DNA of 64,000 nucleotides. Origin: UBA583 sp964429995 (GTDB taxonomy: Archaea > Nanobdellota > Nanobdellia > Woesearchaeales > UBA583). A program made the position numbers and the translations under genes. The notes under the pieces are model-generated. The model ran no database searches, was not told the origin of the DNA, and worked only from the letters and a program-made list of their open reading frames with translations. Below are positions 7,887 to 15,611 of this stretch, piece by piece (position 1 is the stretch's first letter; each line of letters starts with the position of its first letter). The stretch spans positions 1 through 64,000 of the forward strand of contig CAYSDY010000002.1 in NCBI GenBank assembly GCA_964429995.1, read 5' to 3'.

Positions 7887-8687
7887 ATGGCTTTTAACAA
7901 TAATAACAATTCAAAACCAAGAACTGGTCAGAGAAGAGATGGTTTTAAACGTGAGCATAAACCAAGAGAAGACAGAAACCAGCATGTTGAAGAAAAAGTT
8001 GAATGGGTTCCAAAAACATCTTTAGGTAGAGATGTTTTAGTTGGTAAATATACTAATATGCGTGATGTTATGCTTTCAGGCAGTAAAATACTTGAAGAAC
8101 AGATAACAGAGATGCTGGTTCCTGATTTAGCACTTGAGATGGTTAATGTTGGACAGGCAAAGGGTAAATTTGGTGGTGGAAGAAGAAAAACATCAAAAGC
8201 TACTCAAAAGATTACAAGTGATGGAAGCAGAATGAGTTTTTCTATGCTTGTTCTTTCAGGTAATAAAAATGGAATTGTGGGATTTGGTTTTGGAAAGGCA
8301 AGAGAAACAGTTCCTGCACGAGAAAAAGCATACAAAAAGGCAAAGAAGAATCTTATAATGATAAGAAGAGGTTGTGGAGACTGGGGTTGCTTTTGCGGTA
8401 GTGCACACTCAATTCCATTTGCAGTAGAAGGAAGTGAAGGATCTGTTACAGTAAGACTTATGCCTGCACCAAAAGGTACAGGACTTGTTGTTGAGTCAGA
8501 ATTAAAAAAGATGCTTCAGCTTGCAGGTATAAAAGATGTATGGTCAAAAACATTTGGTCAGACAAAAAATAAAATAAACCTGATAAAGGCAGGATTTAAC
8601 GCTTTAAAGCAACTGCAGGAAATAAAACTGACACCTTATGTGTTAGATGGAAGAGGAATCAAAGATGGTGACAAAGATGAACAATAA
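7887..8687 (+). CDS. rpsE: Ribosomal protein uS5
   Basis: Small-subunit protein at the mRNA entry site, important for decoding fidelity. About 266 residues. The first ~35 are Asn/Arg/Lys-rich and probably disordered. The double-stranded-RNA-binding-like domain follows (KGKFGGGRRKTSKATQKI to GIVGFGFGKARET), then the C-terminal domain with KGTGLVVESELKKMLQLAGI. I use the ATG at 7887; an in-frame TTG at 7878 lies inside the uL18 coding end and is less likely. It overlaps uL30. Confidence 0.95.
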   Translation: MAFNNNNNSKPRTGQRRDGFKREHKPREDRNQHVEEKVEWVPKTSLGRDVLVGKYTNMRDVMLSGSKILEEQITEMLVPDLALEMVNVGQAKGKFGGGRRKTSKATQKITSDGSRMSFSMLVLSGNKNGIVGFGFGKARETVPAREKAYKKAKKNLIMIRRGCGDWGCFCGSAHSIPFAVEGSEGSVTVRLMPAPKGTGLVVESELKKMLQLAGIKDVWSKTFGQTKNKINLIKAGFNALKQLQEIKLTPYVLDGRGIKDGDKDEQ

Positions 8688-9147
8688 AAAAATTGCCGTT
8701 ATCCTTATAAGAGGAACTGTTAACTTATCATTTGACTTAAAAAAAACATTGGAGTTTTTAAGACTTAAGAAGAAACATGCATGTGTTGTAATAGATGATA
8801 ATCAGGTTAATAGAGGTATGCTTAACAAGGTTAAGGATTATGTTACATATGGACTTATCGATGAGGCATTCTATAAGCAGATGCTTGATAAGAGAGGAGA
8901 AATGATTGGTAAAGTTAAGATCGCTGATTCAGAAACAAAAATTGATACAGCATTTATTGCAAAAGAATATTTTGCAGGTAATCTTAAGCTTATTAATTTT
9001 GAAGAGAAAGGCATTAAGCCATTTTTCAGATTAATGCCTCCTGTTGGTGGTTTTGAAAGGGCAGGAATCAAGATGCCTTATGCAAAAGGTGGAGTTTTGG
9101 GAAATAGATCTGATGATATTTCAAAGCTTATCTTAAAGATGATGTAA
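8677..9147 (+). CDS. rpmD: Ribosomal protein uL30
   Basis: Archaeal long form of uL30 (156 residues): KIAVILIRGTVNLSFDLKKTLEFLRLKKKHACVV core and a C-terminal half ending FRLMPPVGGFERAGIKMPYAKGG. Candidate ATGs lie at 8647, 8665 and 8677. GGTGA at 8667-8671 sits 5 nt before 8677, and that start leaves only four residues before the conserved KIAV, so I choose it. The start overlaps the uS5 end by 11 nt. It is the last gene of the operon; uL15 and SecY, usually next, are missing. Confidence 0.94.
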   Translation: MNNKKIAVILIRGTVNLSFDLKKTLEFLRLKKKHACVVIDDNQVNRGMLNKVKDYVTYGLIDEAFYKQMLDKRGEMIGKVKIADSETKIDTAFIAKEYFAGNLKLINFEEKGIKPFFRLMPPVGGFERAGIKMPYAKGGVLGNRSDDISKLILKMM

Positions 9148-9175
9148 TCATCATTTTATCCGTTTTTTTTAGTTT
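9148..9175 (+). terminator. T-rich terminator of the ribosomal operon
   Basis: Directly after the uL30 stop, an eight-T run (CCGTTTTTTTTAG) follows a short AT-rich stretch. Archaeal RNA polymerase terminates at oligo-T tracts without needing a strong hairpin. The next gene has its own TATA box. Confidence 0.45.
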
Positions 9176-9220
9176 AAAAATATAGTTGTTCTGATTTTTT
9201 TGATTTAATAATAAAAAATA

Positions 9221-9228
9221 TTTATAAA
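9221..9228 (+). promoter_or_regulatory. TATA box of the 9250 surface-protein gene
   Basis: TTTATAAA centred about 25 nt before the ATG at 9250; implies a leaderless mRNA. Confidence 0.6.
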
Positions 9229-9249
9229 GCAAAGAAAAAATAAATTCTT

Positions 9250-11844
9250 ATGAAAAAAATATTTCTTGTTGCTCTGTTTTTTTTGGCATTTTTTTTAAAC
9301 AATATAAATGCCTTTGAAATTTTGGATCAAAATTATAATCCTAAAATTTATTTTACTTTAGGTAATGATAATGTGATCGTAAGAAGTGATGCTAATTATT
9401 CAAATCTTACAATAAATTATAAGATTTATAGTACCTACAAACAGGCTGTGTATAATTTTTCTTCATGTTCTTTAAAGTTTTGTTCATTTTTTAACATTTC
9501 TGATATGATTGAGGAAAATAATGATACGATAACAACATCTACAAGGTTTCAGATTAATGTTGCAGGCAAAAGTGAATATATGTATCTTGACATAGAGAAC
9601 CCATCTTTTACATTAAGTAAAAGTAATCTTAATTTGACAACAAAAAAAGTAGATTTTTCATATTCATATTCAGATGTAACATCAAATGTTACAAGTGTAA
9701 AATTGTATGAGGTTTCAGGTTCAAACAATAATTTTATTGCTGAACTTATAAATACAAATAATTACAGCTTTACTCCATCTGAGCAGAAAAAATATACTTT
9801 TAAATTTGTAATCTATGATTTGGCAGGAAATTTTGCAGAAAAGAGTGCAGAAGTTGATGTTTCTGATTTGTTTGCACCACAAATAACAGACTATTATGTG
9901 GTAAAGGATGGTAAGGATTACAAGGTTACCTTTTCGGCACAGGATAACAACAAGATTTACAAATATGAACTTGTTCAGGATAGCTTTAAGGTTGAGGATG
10001 TTATAAACCTTAAAACAGTTTCTGAGAAAACAGTCACAGTTCCTTTTACAAGTGGAGAATTTATATTAAGGGTTTATGATGAAGACCTTAATTATAATTC
10101 TGTAAAGCTTGATCTTGGAATAAAAATATTAAACACATATTCATCAAAGTATTCTTCAAGCCAATATTTTAAGTTTACATCAAATGCTGATTCTTGTTAT
10201 TTAAGTGAGCTTAATTCTAAAAAGAAAAACGAGCAATTTGATAAGAGTTCTGATGAGTTTAAATTAAAACTTGATATTAATGAAAATCTTGAAGTTGATG
10301 TTGGTTTTTACTGTGAAAAAACAGGTTTAAGAGAGTATTTTGAAAGAACATTTGTACATGATACAGAGGATCCAAAAAATACAGTTGTAAGCGGATATGC
10401 AACAGATGATGGCTTTTTAACAATTGAGTGGGATGAGGCAAAAGACAAACAGAGTGATGTTGAATACATGCTTTATAGGGATGATGAGAGAGTTTATCAT
10501 GGTTCAAAACTAAGTTATACAGATTATAGGGTATTATATCCTTCTCAATACACATACTATGTTAAAGTTTATGATATTGCAGGAAACAATGTAAAATCAA
10601 ATAAAATAACACTTATTCCTGTTAAAAAAAATATAAATTTTATGTTGTTATCTGATTTTGATGATAGGGTTTTTTCAAATGTTTTTAATTTTTCATTTCA
10701 GACAGAAAAAGATGTTAGGTTTTCAATATTTCATAAGTTTAATGATAATATTGTTTACAGTTATGATATAAATAAGACAAATGAGGATGCTTACACATTC
10801 GTTCTTAATTTAAAAGAAGGTCAGAACATAATACAGGTTGTCTTAAACGATAATTTTGGAAATAGCATTACAAAGGCATTTAATGTTATATACCAAAAGG
10901 AAGATCTTAAGCCTATTGTAAGTGATGAAGATGAAAATTTATATTCAGGTTACAAACAAGATAGCAATGGCAGTATTGTATCAGATAAAGATAAACTGAA
11001 TGATTCAGGAATTGATTCTGTATCAAAAGAATTATCCAATGAGGATAAAAGATATGCTTTTTGGTTACTAGTTATTGTAATTATAATTGCAATAGCATAT
11101 TTTATTCGTGTATTTGTGATAGGATACGATATATTTGATATTGAAAAAAAAGTTCGTTCAAAAAGTAATAGATCTTATCTTGAAAGAAAAAAGAAATCAG
11201 TTTTGGATCAGAACCTTGCAAAGAACGTGAAAAGACCAAAAGATGAATTGTTAAGCAAAGAACTGATGATGGTTAAAAGACAGAGACTCTTAAGACAAAA
11301 AGAAATGAAAAAAGAAGAATTACTCTTAAAAAGACGTGCAGAAAAAGATATGCAGGCAACATTAATGCACAAGCAAAAAATAGATGAGATAAATAATGCA
11401 AAAAAGCAAAACATTGATATGTTTAAACAGAACACTGATAAAAAAATATTTAGGCGTGATAATAAAAATAAAGAAGATTATGATCTTTTATTATCTAAAA
11501 AGAAAGATGAAATTTCATTAAAAAATAAAGATGATGTAGCTAAAAGGGGATTGTTTGAAGATTTTAGTGCTTATATTAACAAAGTTAAAGGTCAAAGTGG
11601 ATGGAATAGTTCTTCTGAATACATACAAAAAGAAGAACCTGTAAAAGAGAAAAGTGCAAATGAAGATAAAAACCATGCAAAAGAAGAGAAAACTGAGCAG
11701 AAAGTTGCAAAGTTTGATTTTAAGTCAGATTTTAACGATTACATAAACAAGATATTTGACAGGAAAAAAAGAAGAACATCAAAAGATGTAAAATCAATTG
11801 AAAGACAGATAGAAAGAGAGCTTGAAAGAATTGAGAAAGATTGA
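9250..11844 (+). CDS. Large receptor-like surface protein: Ig/FnIII-like ectodomain, one TM, charged cytoplasmic tail
   Basis: 864 residues. A cleavable signal peptide (KKIFLVALFFLAFFL...NAFE) is followed by about 575 residues of beta-rich ectodomain, with repeated 'YxVKVYDIAGN' style strands at about 195, 385-455 and 545-560 that suggest Ig or fibronectin type III folds. One strong transmembrane helix lies at about 601-622 (AFWLLVIVIIIAIAYFI). The last ~235 residues are extremely charged (Lys/Glu/Arg), probably coiled-coil or disordered, and cytoplasmic. The layout resembles a one-pass receptor or envelope tether. No family recognised. A TATA box at 9221 supports the start. Standing alone after the ribosomal operon, it is not obviously part of it. 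Confidence 0.65.
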   Translation: MKKIFLVALFFLAFFLNNINAFEILDQNYNPKIYFTLGNDNVIVRSDANYSNLTINYKIYSTYKQAVYNFSSCSLKFCSFFNISDMIEENNDTITTSTRFQINVAGKSEYMYLDIENPSFTLSKSNLNLTTKKVDFSYSYSDVTSNVTSVKLYEVSGSNNNFIAELINTNNYSFTPSEQKKYTFKFVIYDLAGNFAEKSAEVDVSDLFAPQITDYYVVKDGKDYKVTFSAQDNNKIYKYELVQDSFKVEDVINLKTVSEKTVTVPFTSGEFILRVYDEDLNYNSVKLDLGIKILNTYSSKYSSSQYFKFTSNADSCYLSELNSKKKNEQFDKSSDEFKLKLDINENLEVDVGFYCEKTGLREYFERTFVHDTEDPKNTVVSGYATDDGFLTIEWDEAKDKQSDVEYMLYRDDERVYHGSKLSYTDYRVLYPSQYTYYVKVYDIAGNNVKSNKITLIPVKKNINFMLLSDFDDRVFSNVFNFSFQTEKDVRFSIFHKFNDNIVYSYDINKTNEDAYTFVLNLKEGQNIIQVVLNDNFGNSITKAFNVIYQKEDLKPIVSDEDENLYSGYKQDSNGSIVSDKDKLNDSGIDSVSKELSNEDKRYAFWLLVIVIIIAIAYFIRVFVIGYDIFDIEKKVRSKSNRSYLERKKKSVLDQNLAKNVKRPKDELLSKELMMVKRQRLLRQKEMKKEELLLKRRAEKDMQATLMHKQKIDEINNAKKQNIDMFKQNTDKKIFRRDNKNKEDYDLLLSKKKDEISLKNKDDVAKRGLFEDFSAYINKVKGQSGWNSSSEYIQKEEPVKEKSANEDKNHAKEEKTEQKVAKFDFKSDFNDYINKIFDRKKRRTSKDVKSIERQIERELERIEKD

Positions 11845-11870
11845 TTTAAAAATTTAATAAATAATTTTAT

Positions 11871-11898
11871 CCAATCTTTTTTATGTTACTTTATTTTT
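11871..11898 (+). repeat. 28-bp direct repeat, left copy
   Basis: Starts CCAATCTTTTTTATGTTACT and continues TTATTTTT. It matches 13873-13900 at 26 of 28 positions by eye, the differences being two adjacent bases. The pair encloses the first pilin-lectin fusion gene (12142-13605) and the remnant downstream of it, as expected for a cassette bounded by a target or homology duplication. Confidence 0.6.
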
Positions 11899-12112
11899 TT
11901 ATCTTTAAACTTTTTTCTTAATTTGTTTATAAAACTTGAATAAATTTTGCTATTAATATGTTGTTAGTGTTACTTAATGTTTTAAAAATTGATTTTTTTG
12001 ACTATTAAATGTAGGTTTAATATTTATATTTTATGAAATCTATTTATTATTTAAAATAATCTAATTACTTACAACATCATTATTATCTTGTTATACATAA
12101 GTTATAGAAAAA

Positions 12113-12121
12113 TTTATAATA
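12113..12121 (+). promoter_or_regulatory. TATA box of the first pilin-lectin fusion gene
   Basis: TTTATAATA about 25 nt before the ATG at 12142. Confidence 0.55.
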
Positions 12122-12141
12122 AATAAATTTCAGTAATTGTT

Positions 12142-13605
12142 ATGTTAAAGAGTTCTCATCCTAAAAAATGTATATCACCAGTTGTAGCAACCGCTTTATT
12201 ATTAGTTGTTGCAGTTACAGCAGTTGTAGGTTTTCAAGGTTGGTTTGGAACGTATTCAACAAAGATTTTAAGCGGAGTTGAAAGTTCATCAGCAAATGAT
12301 ATTACAACTAGTAGAATAGAAACAATTGTTGGTAATAGTTTGTATATTAAAAATGACTATGATAATTTAACTATCAAAGACATAAAAGTCAATGGTTACA
12401 GTTGTTTTGATAGTGAAACAAATTATTCTAAAGGAATATTAGAAATCAATATTACGGATTGTATAGTAAATTTGAATGTTAGTAATCCTGATGTTGTAGT
12501 TGTAACAGATAAGGGCTTGATTGAGAAAAAGGTTTATGTTAAGGATGTTATACAAACAGGTAGTGCTAGTTTGCCACCAGTAGATGGTTTAAGTTGTTCT
12601 TTAGATAGTGCTATTGTTGAGGAAGGTTCATCACATACATTTTATCTGTATGATAAACCATACAATAACTTAGCAGGATGCTCTGCGATTTCACAGGTAA
12701 GAACCTGTAATGATGGTATATTAGATGGTATAAGTAATTATAGTTATGCAGTATGTAATGATAGCTTAGCACCAATGCAGGCTGGAGAGTGGGTGCTTGT
12801 ATTTGCTAATTCAGATTTAGGTGTTAACAATGATTTTTATGTCATGAAATATGAGGCAAAATTTGTAGATACAGCAAGTAAAACACAGGATGCAACATAT
12901 AAGGGTTGGCGATATGATACTGCTGGAGGTGATTTAAGTATAAGATCACATCCAACACCTGAACCAATAACATATATTACTCAGACTCAGGCAATTTCTG
13001 TATGTGCATCTTTAGGTACAGGTTATAAACTTATAACTAGTGCTGAATGGGTAACAACAGCACGAGAAACAGAAAACAATACATACAATTGGAATAGTGG
13101 TACAATATATTCAGGAAGTATGTATAAGGGACATGGTGATAATGCACCAGTGGGTTTTTTATCTATTACTGATATAAATGATGGTTATATTGGAACAGGT
13201 GATAGTGGTATATCAGACCAAAGAAGAACTTTAAAATTATATAATGGCGAAATAATATGGGATTTAGGAGGTAATGCATGGGAATGGAACAGTGATGTGT
13301 ATAATAATGATGCAGAAAGTTCATTAGGAAAAAGTTCAAGTGGTTACTATGAATGGACATCTATAAGCTCATCCTATAATCATTTAAAACCATACAATAC
13401 ATCTTTAACATCATCTAATGGAATTGGTCAAGTTTATGCTGATTCTAGTGGTGGTGCATATCCAAGCGGAATAGTACATGCTTTTATTTCTGGAGGTAGT
13501 TGTACGTTCTTAGGTACGTATGGTGGTCCTTTTTCCTTGTGTTTGGGCTATGCTCCTTCTTATGTGGGTCCTGAAGTAGGTTTTCGTTGCTCATATAATC
13601 CGTGA
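12142..13605 (+). CDS. Pilin-anchored FGE/C-type-lectin-fold surface protein, copy 1
   Basis: 487 residues in three parts. Residues ~9-36 are an archaeal type IV prepilin N-terminus (KKCISPVVATALLLVVAV...FQGWF) for PibD-type processing. A pilin-like beta domain extends to ~135, then a Cys-containing module (CSAISQVRTCNDG) to ~205. Residues ~210-487 match the formylglycine-generating-enzyme/sulfatase-modifying-factor fold: FYVMKYEAK, AISVCASLGTGYKLITSAEW, WDLGGNAWEWNSDVY, and a terminal GFRC. Such domains at a C-terminus are typical of diversity-generating-retroelement target proteins; the tail between SGG and GFRC is where those vary. The catalytic copper-binding cysteines of true FGE are not evident, so binding rather than catalysis is inferred. 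A homologous fusion lies at 15612. The gene lies between 28-bp repeats. Confidence 0.75.
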   Translation: MLKSSHPKKCISPVVATALLLVVAVTAVVGFQGWFGTYSTKILSGVESSSANDITTSRIETIVGNSLYIKNDYDNLTIKDIKVNGYSCFDSETNYSKGILEINITDCIVNLNVSNPDVVVVTDKGLIEKKVYVKDVIQTGSASLPPVDGLSCSLDSAIVEEGSSHTFYLYDKPYNNLAGCSAISQVRTCNDGILDGISNYSYAVCNDSLAPMQAGEWVLVFANSDLGVNNDFYVMKYEAKFVDTASKTQDATYKGWRYDTAGGDLSIRSHPTPEPITYITQTQAISVCASLGTGYKLITSAEWVTTARETENNTYNWNSGTIYSGSMYKGHGDNAPVGFLSITDINDGYIGTGDSGISDQRRTLKLYNGEIIWDLGGNAWEWNSDVYNNDAESSLGKSSSGYYEWTSISSSYNHLKPYNTSLTSSNGIGQVYADSSGGAYPSGIVHAFISGGSCTFLGTYGGPFSLCLGYAPSYVGPEVGFRCSYNP

Positions 13606-13892
13606 TTTAAAATTTTTAATGAGTAAATCTTTTTAAAAAAATTCTGGAATCGTTTGAAAAACTATTTGTGAGATTGTGGTAGTAATGCAGTTATTTAGAT
13701 TAGGTAATAGATAAATACTAACTCTTAATGCGAGTGATGAAGTAAGATTTGCACATTTTTGTAGAAAAAGTATAGAGTTTTGACATTTTAATATACAAAT
13801 TTTTAAAGAGAATTTAGTAAAAGTATTGTTTATATTGGATAATAAGAAACCTTTTGCTTTAGTTGTATTTAGCCAATCTTTTTAGTGTTACT
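13606..13892. other. Non-coding stretch with degenerate similarity to the lectin-domain C-terminus
   Basis: No open frame. Fragments resemble the end of the FGE-like domains: CTGGAATCGT near 13644 (compare TTGGAATCGTG in copy 2), GGTAGTAATGCAG near 13678, and GATGAAGTAAGATTTG near 13737 (compare CTGAAGTAGGTTTTCG in copy 1). It reads as a frame-broken remnant of a third C-terminus, or possibly a template-like repeat. The similarity was judged by eye only. Confidence 0.35.
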
Positions 13893-13900
13893 TTATTTTT
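13873..13900 (+). repeat. 28-bp direct repeat, right copy
   Basis: Starts CCAATCTTTTTAGTGTTACT and continues TTATTTTT. Identical to 11871-11898 at 26 of 28 positions. This copy overlaps the last codons and stop of the minus-strand grpE gene, suggesting that the grpE 3' end was duplicated when the intervening segment was gained. Confidence 0.6.
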
Positions 13901-14426
13901 CAGTCTGCTCTTCTTTTTCTTCAAATTTTCCAATTTTAACTCTTGCAGGTCTTATTATCTTATCATGCTTATTATATCCTTTTTTTACAACTTCTATTAT
14001 TTTTCCATGATTTTCCTGTGAACTTTCTGTTAAAATTGGATCATGTTTTTCTGGATCAAATTCTTCACCTATTTCTGGCATGAATTCAGAATAGTGATTT
14101 TCCATTAATGTTCTTATAAGATTTTGGTGTATCATTTCAACACCTTTTATGAACATCTGGTTGTTGTCTGTCATTTTAAGGCTTAATTCAAAGTTGTCTA
14201 TTGATGGCAGTAAGTCTAATACAAAATTGTTTACAGCATTTTCCCTTATTTCAAAAGATTCTTTTTCATATCTTTTCCTAAGATTATCATAATCGGCTCT
14301 TGCCCTTAAATAATCATTTTTAAGAGAATCAATTTCAGCTTTAAGTTCTTCTACAGTTTTTTCTTTACTTGTATTTGCTTCTTTAATTTCTGTTTCTGTT
14401 TCAGTTTTGATATTTTTCTCTTTCAT
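13893..14426 (-). CDS. grpE: GrpE, nucleotide exchange factor of DnaK
   Basis: Releases ADP from Hsp70 (DnaK) in protein folding. 177 residues in the family's order: charged N-terminus, long coiled-coil helix (EELKAEIDSLKNDYLRARADYDNLRKRYEKE), the NFVLDLLPSIDNFELSL helix, and the C-terminal beta-wing with FDPEKHDPI and KGYNKHDKIIRPARVKIG. Typical length. A TATA box (14449-14456) precedes the ATG by about 25 nt. DnaK and DnaJ, its usual neighbours, are not in the window. Found in only part of the Archaea, usually thought to have come from bacteria with DnaK. Confidence 0.95.
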   Translation of the reverse strand: MKEKNIKTETETEIKEANTSKEKTVEELKAEIDSLKNDYLRARADYDNLRKRYEKESFEIRENAVNNFVLDLLPSIDNFELSLKMTDNNQMFIKGVEMIHQNLIRTLMENHYSEFMPEIGEEFDPEKHDPILTESSQENHGKIIEVVKKGYNKHDKIIRPARVKIGKFEEKEEQTEK

Positions 14427-14504
14427 AATCTGTATTAATCATTTTAATTTTATAAATTTTTACAAAATCTAAAAAACATATATAAAATAAGTTTTTGAAT
14501 AAAA

Positions 14505-15476
14505 TTAGTCTATCTTAAATAGTTCAATTGATTCAATCTTTTTACCATATTTAATATTTAATATTTCCTTGAATTTTTCTATTTCTTCTTTTTCCTCAAA
14601 AATAAGTGTTATAAAGTATTCTTGTGAATTTAGGTTTTTAATGGCATTTATGATTGATCTTGATTGTTTAAAAAATGCTGATATATCTTCTGATTCGCCT
14701 GCATTAAGATACAAAAATTTTATTATTCCTGCAAATTGCATAAAACCTAATTTGTTGTAATTTAATACGGGCGTAAAATTTTCTATTACTCCGCATGATT
14801 TCATTTTTTCTATTCTGTATTTTACAGTGTCAGATGATATGTTTAATTTTTCACCGATTTCTTTATACTGTATTCTTGCATTCTCTTCTAACATGTTTAG
14901 TATTTCCTTGTTTTTTTCATCAAGTTCAAAGTTTTGATTATCTTTTATTATTGTAAAATCTTTTTTGAATTCACAATCATTCTTAAATATGTCATTATGT
15001 ATTTTTTGTTGATTATCAGTGTTTATTTCCTGAGATGATATTATTGTGTAATATTTTGTAAGTACACTTGAGCATGAATCTAATATTTCTGCAAGTTTTT
15101 TTTTAAACTCATTAATATTTTCAGCATAAAGCCTTATTACAAGATCCCATCCTGCCTGAGATTTTATAAACCATATGAGGTATTTGTTGCCTATCTTTTG
15201 TTTTATGAACTTTTCTTTTGAGATTTCATCATCAAGATTCAATTTTAACAATATTATGTATTCTTTGTAATTTAGGATGTCTTCGTTTATTTTTGGAATG
15301 AATTTTACTATAAGGTTCTCTTTTATTAACCTTTTTATACGGTAATTTATTATTTCACGACCAAGATCTATCTCTTTAGATATACTTGCAGAGCTTTGTC
15401 TTCCATCTTCAAGCAGTTTTTGTAAAATAAGTACATCTTTTTTTGTAAGAATGGAGAACTGTTCCTTTTTGTCCAT
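14505..15476 (-). CDS. Lrp/AsnC-family regulator with two winged-helix domains
   Basis: About 323 residues. N-terminal AsnC-type helix-turn-helix at ~8-65 (LTKKDVLILQKLLEDGRQSSASISKEIDL), a region with ligand-binding-like strands, then a second AsnC-type HTH at ~185-240 (LDEKNKEILNMLEENARIQYKEIGEKLNI) and a final RAM-like part. This tandem layout occurs in several archaeal regulators. A GTG/ATG-type upstream extension to 15563 is possible, but a TATA box at 15502-15510 on this strand places the start at 15476. It is divergent from the second pilin-lectin gene (136 nt apart), so it may control it; that is inference. Confidence 0.8.
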   Translation of the reverse strand: MDKKEQFSILTKKDVLILQKLLEDGRQSSASISKEIDLGREIINYRIKRLIKENLIVKFIPKINEDILNYKEYIILLKLNLDDEISKEKFIKQKIGNKYLIWFIKSQAGWDLVIRLYAENINEFKKKLAEILDSCSSVLTKYYTIISSQEINTDNQQKIHNDIFKNDCEFKKDFTIIKDNQNFELDEKNKEILNMLEENARIQYKEIGEKLNISSDTVKYRIEKMKSCGVIENFTPVLNYNKLGFMQFAGIIKFLYLNAGESEDISAFFKQSRSIINAIKNLNSQEYFITLIFEEKEEIEKFKEILNIKYGKKIESIELFKID

Positions 15477-15501
15477 ATTATGATATATAGTGAGGTTGTA
15501 A

Positions 15502-15510
15502 TTTATAAAT
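15502..15510 (-). promoter_or_regulatory. TATA box of the Lrp-type regulator
   Basis: TTTATAAAT lies about 28 nt before the ATG at 15476 on the minus strand. Confidence 0.5.
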
Positions 15511-15582
15511 CTTGTTTTTATTTGAGTTGTTGTGTAATGTGCATTTGTTATATTATTGTTCACTTGTTGATTTTTAAAAAAA

Positions 15583-15590
15583 TTTATAAA
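15583..15590 (+). promoter_or_regulatory. TATA box of the second pilin-lectin fusion gene
   Basis: TTTATAAA centred 25 nt before the ATG at 15612; decides the start against the longer open frame from 15480. Confidence 0.6.
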
Positions 15591-15611
15591 TTCAAAATTT
15601 TTATTCAGAAT

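Larger units (their letters stand above)
11845..12141. other. Intergenic AT-rich stretch carrying the left copy of a 28-bp repeat
   Basis: About 297 nt without a convincing gene. It contains the left direct repeat (11871-11898) and, near its end, the promoter of the first pilin-lectin fusion gene. Confidence 0.6.

Noticed and set aside
12600..13605. Active formylglycine-generating enzyme
   Set aside because: Fold motifs are present but the paired catalytic cysteines are not evident and the domain is surface-displayed on a pilin stem.
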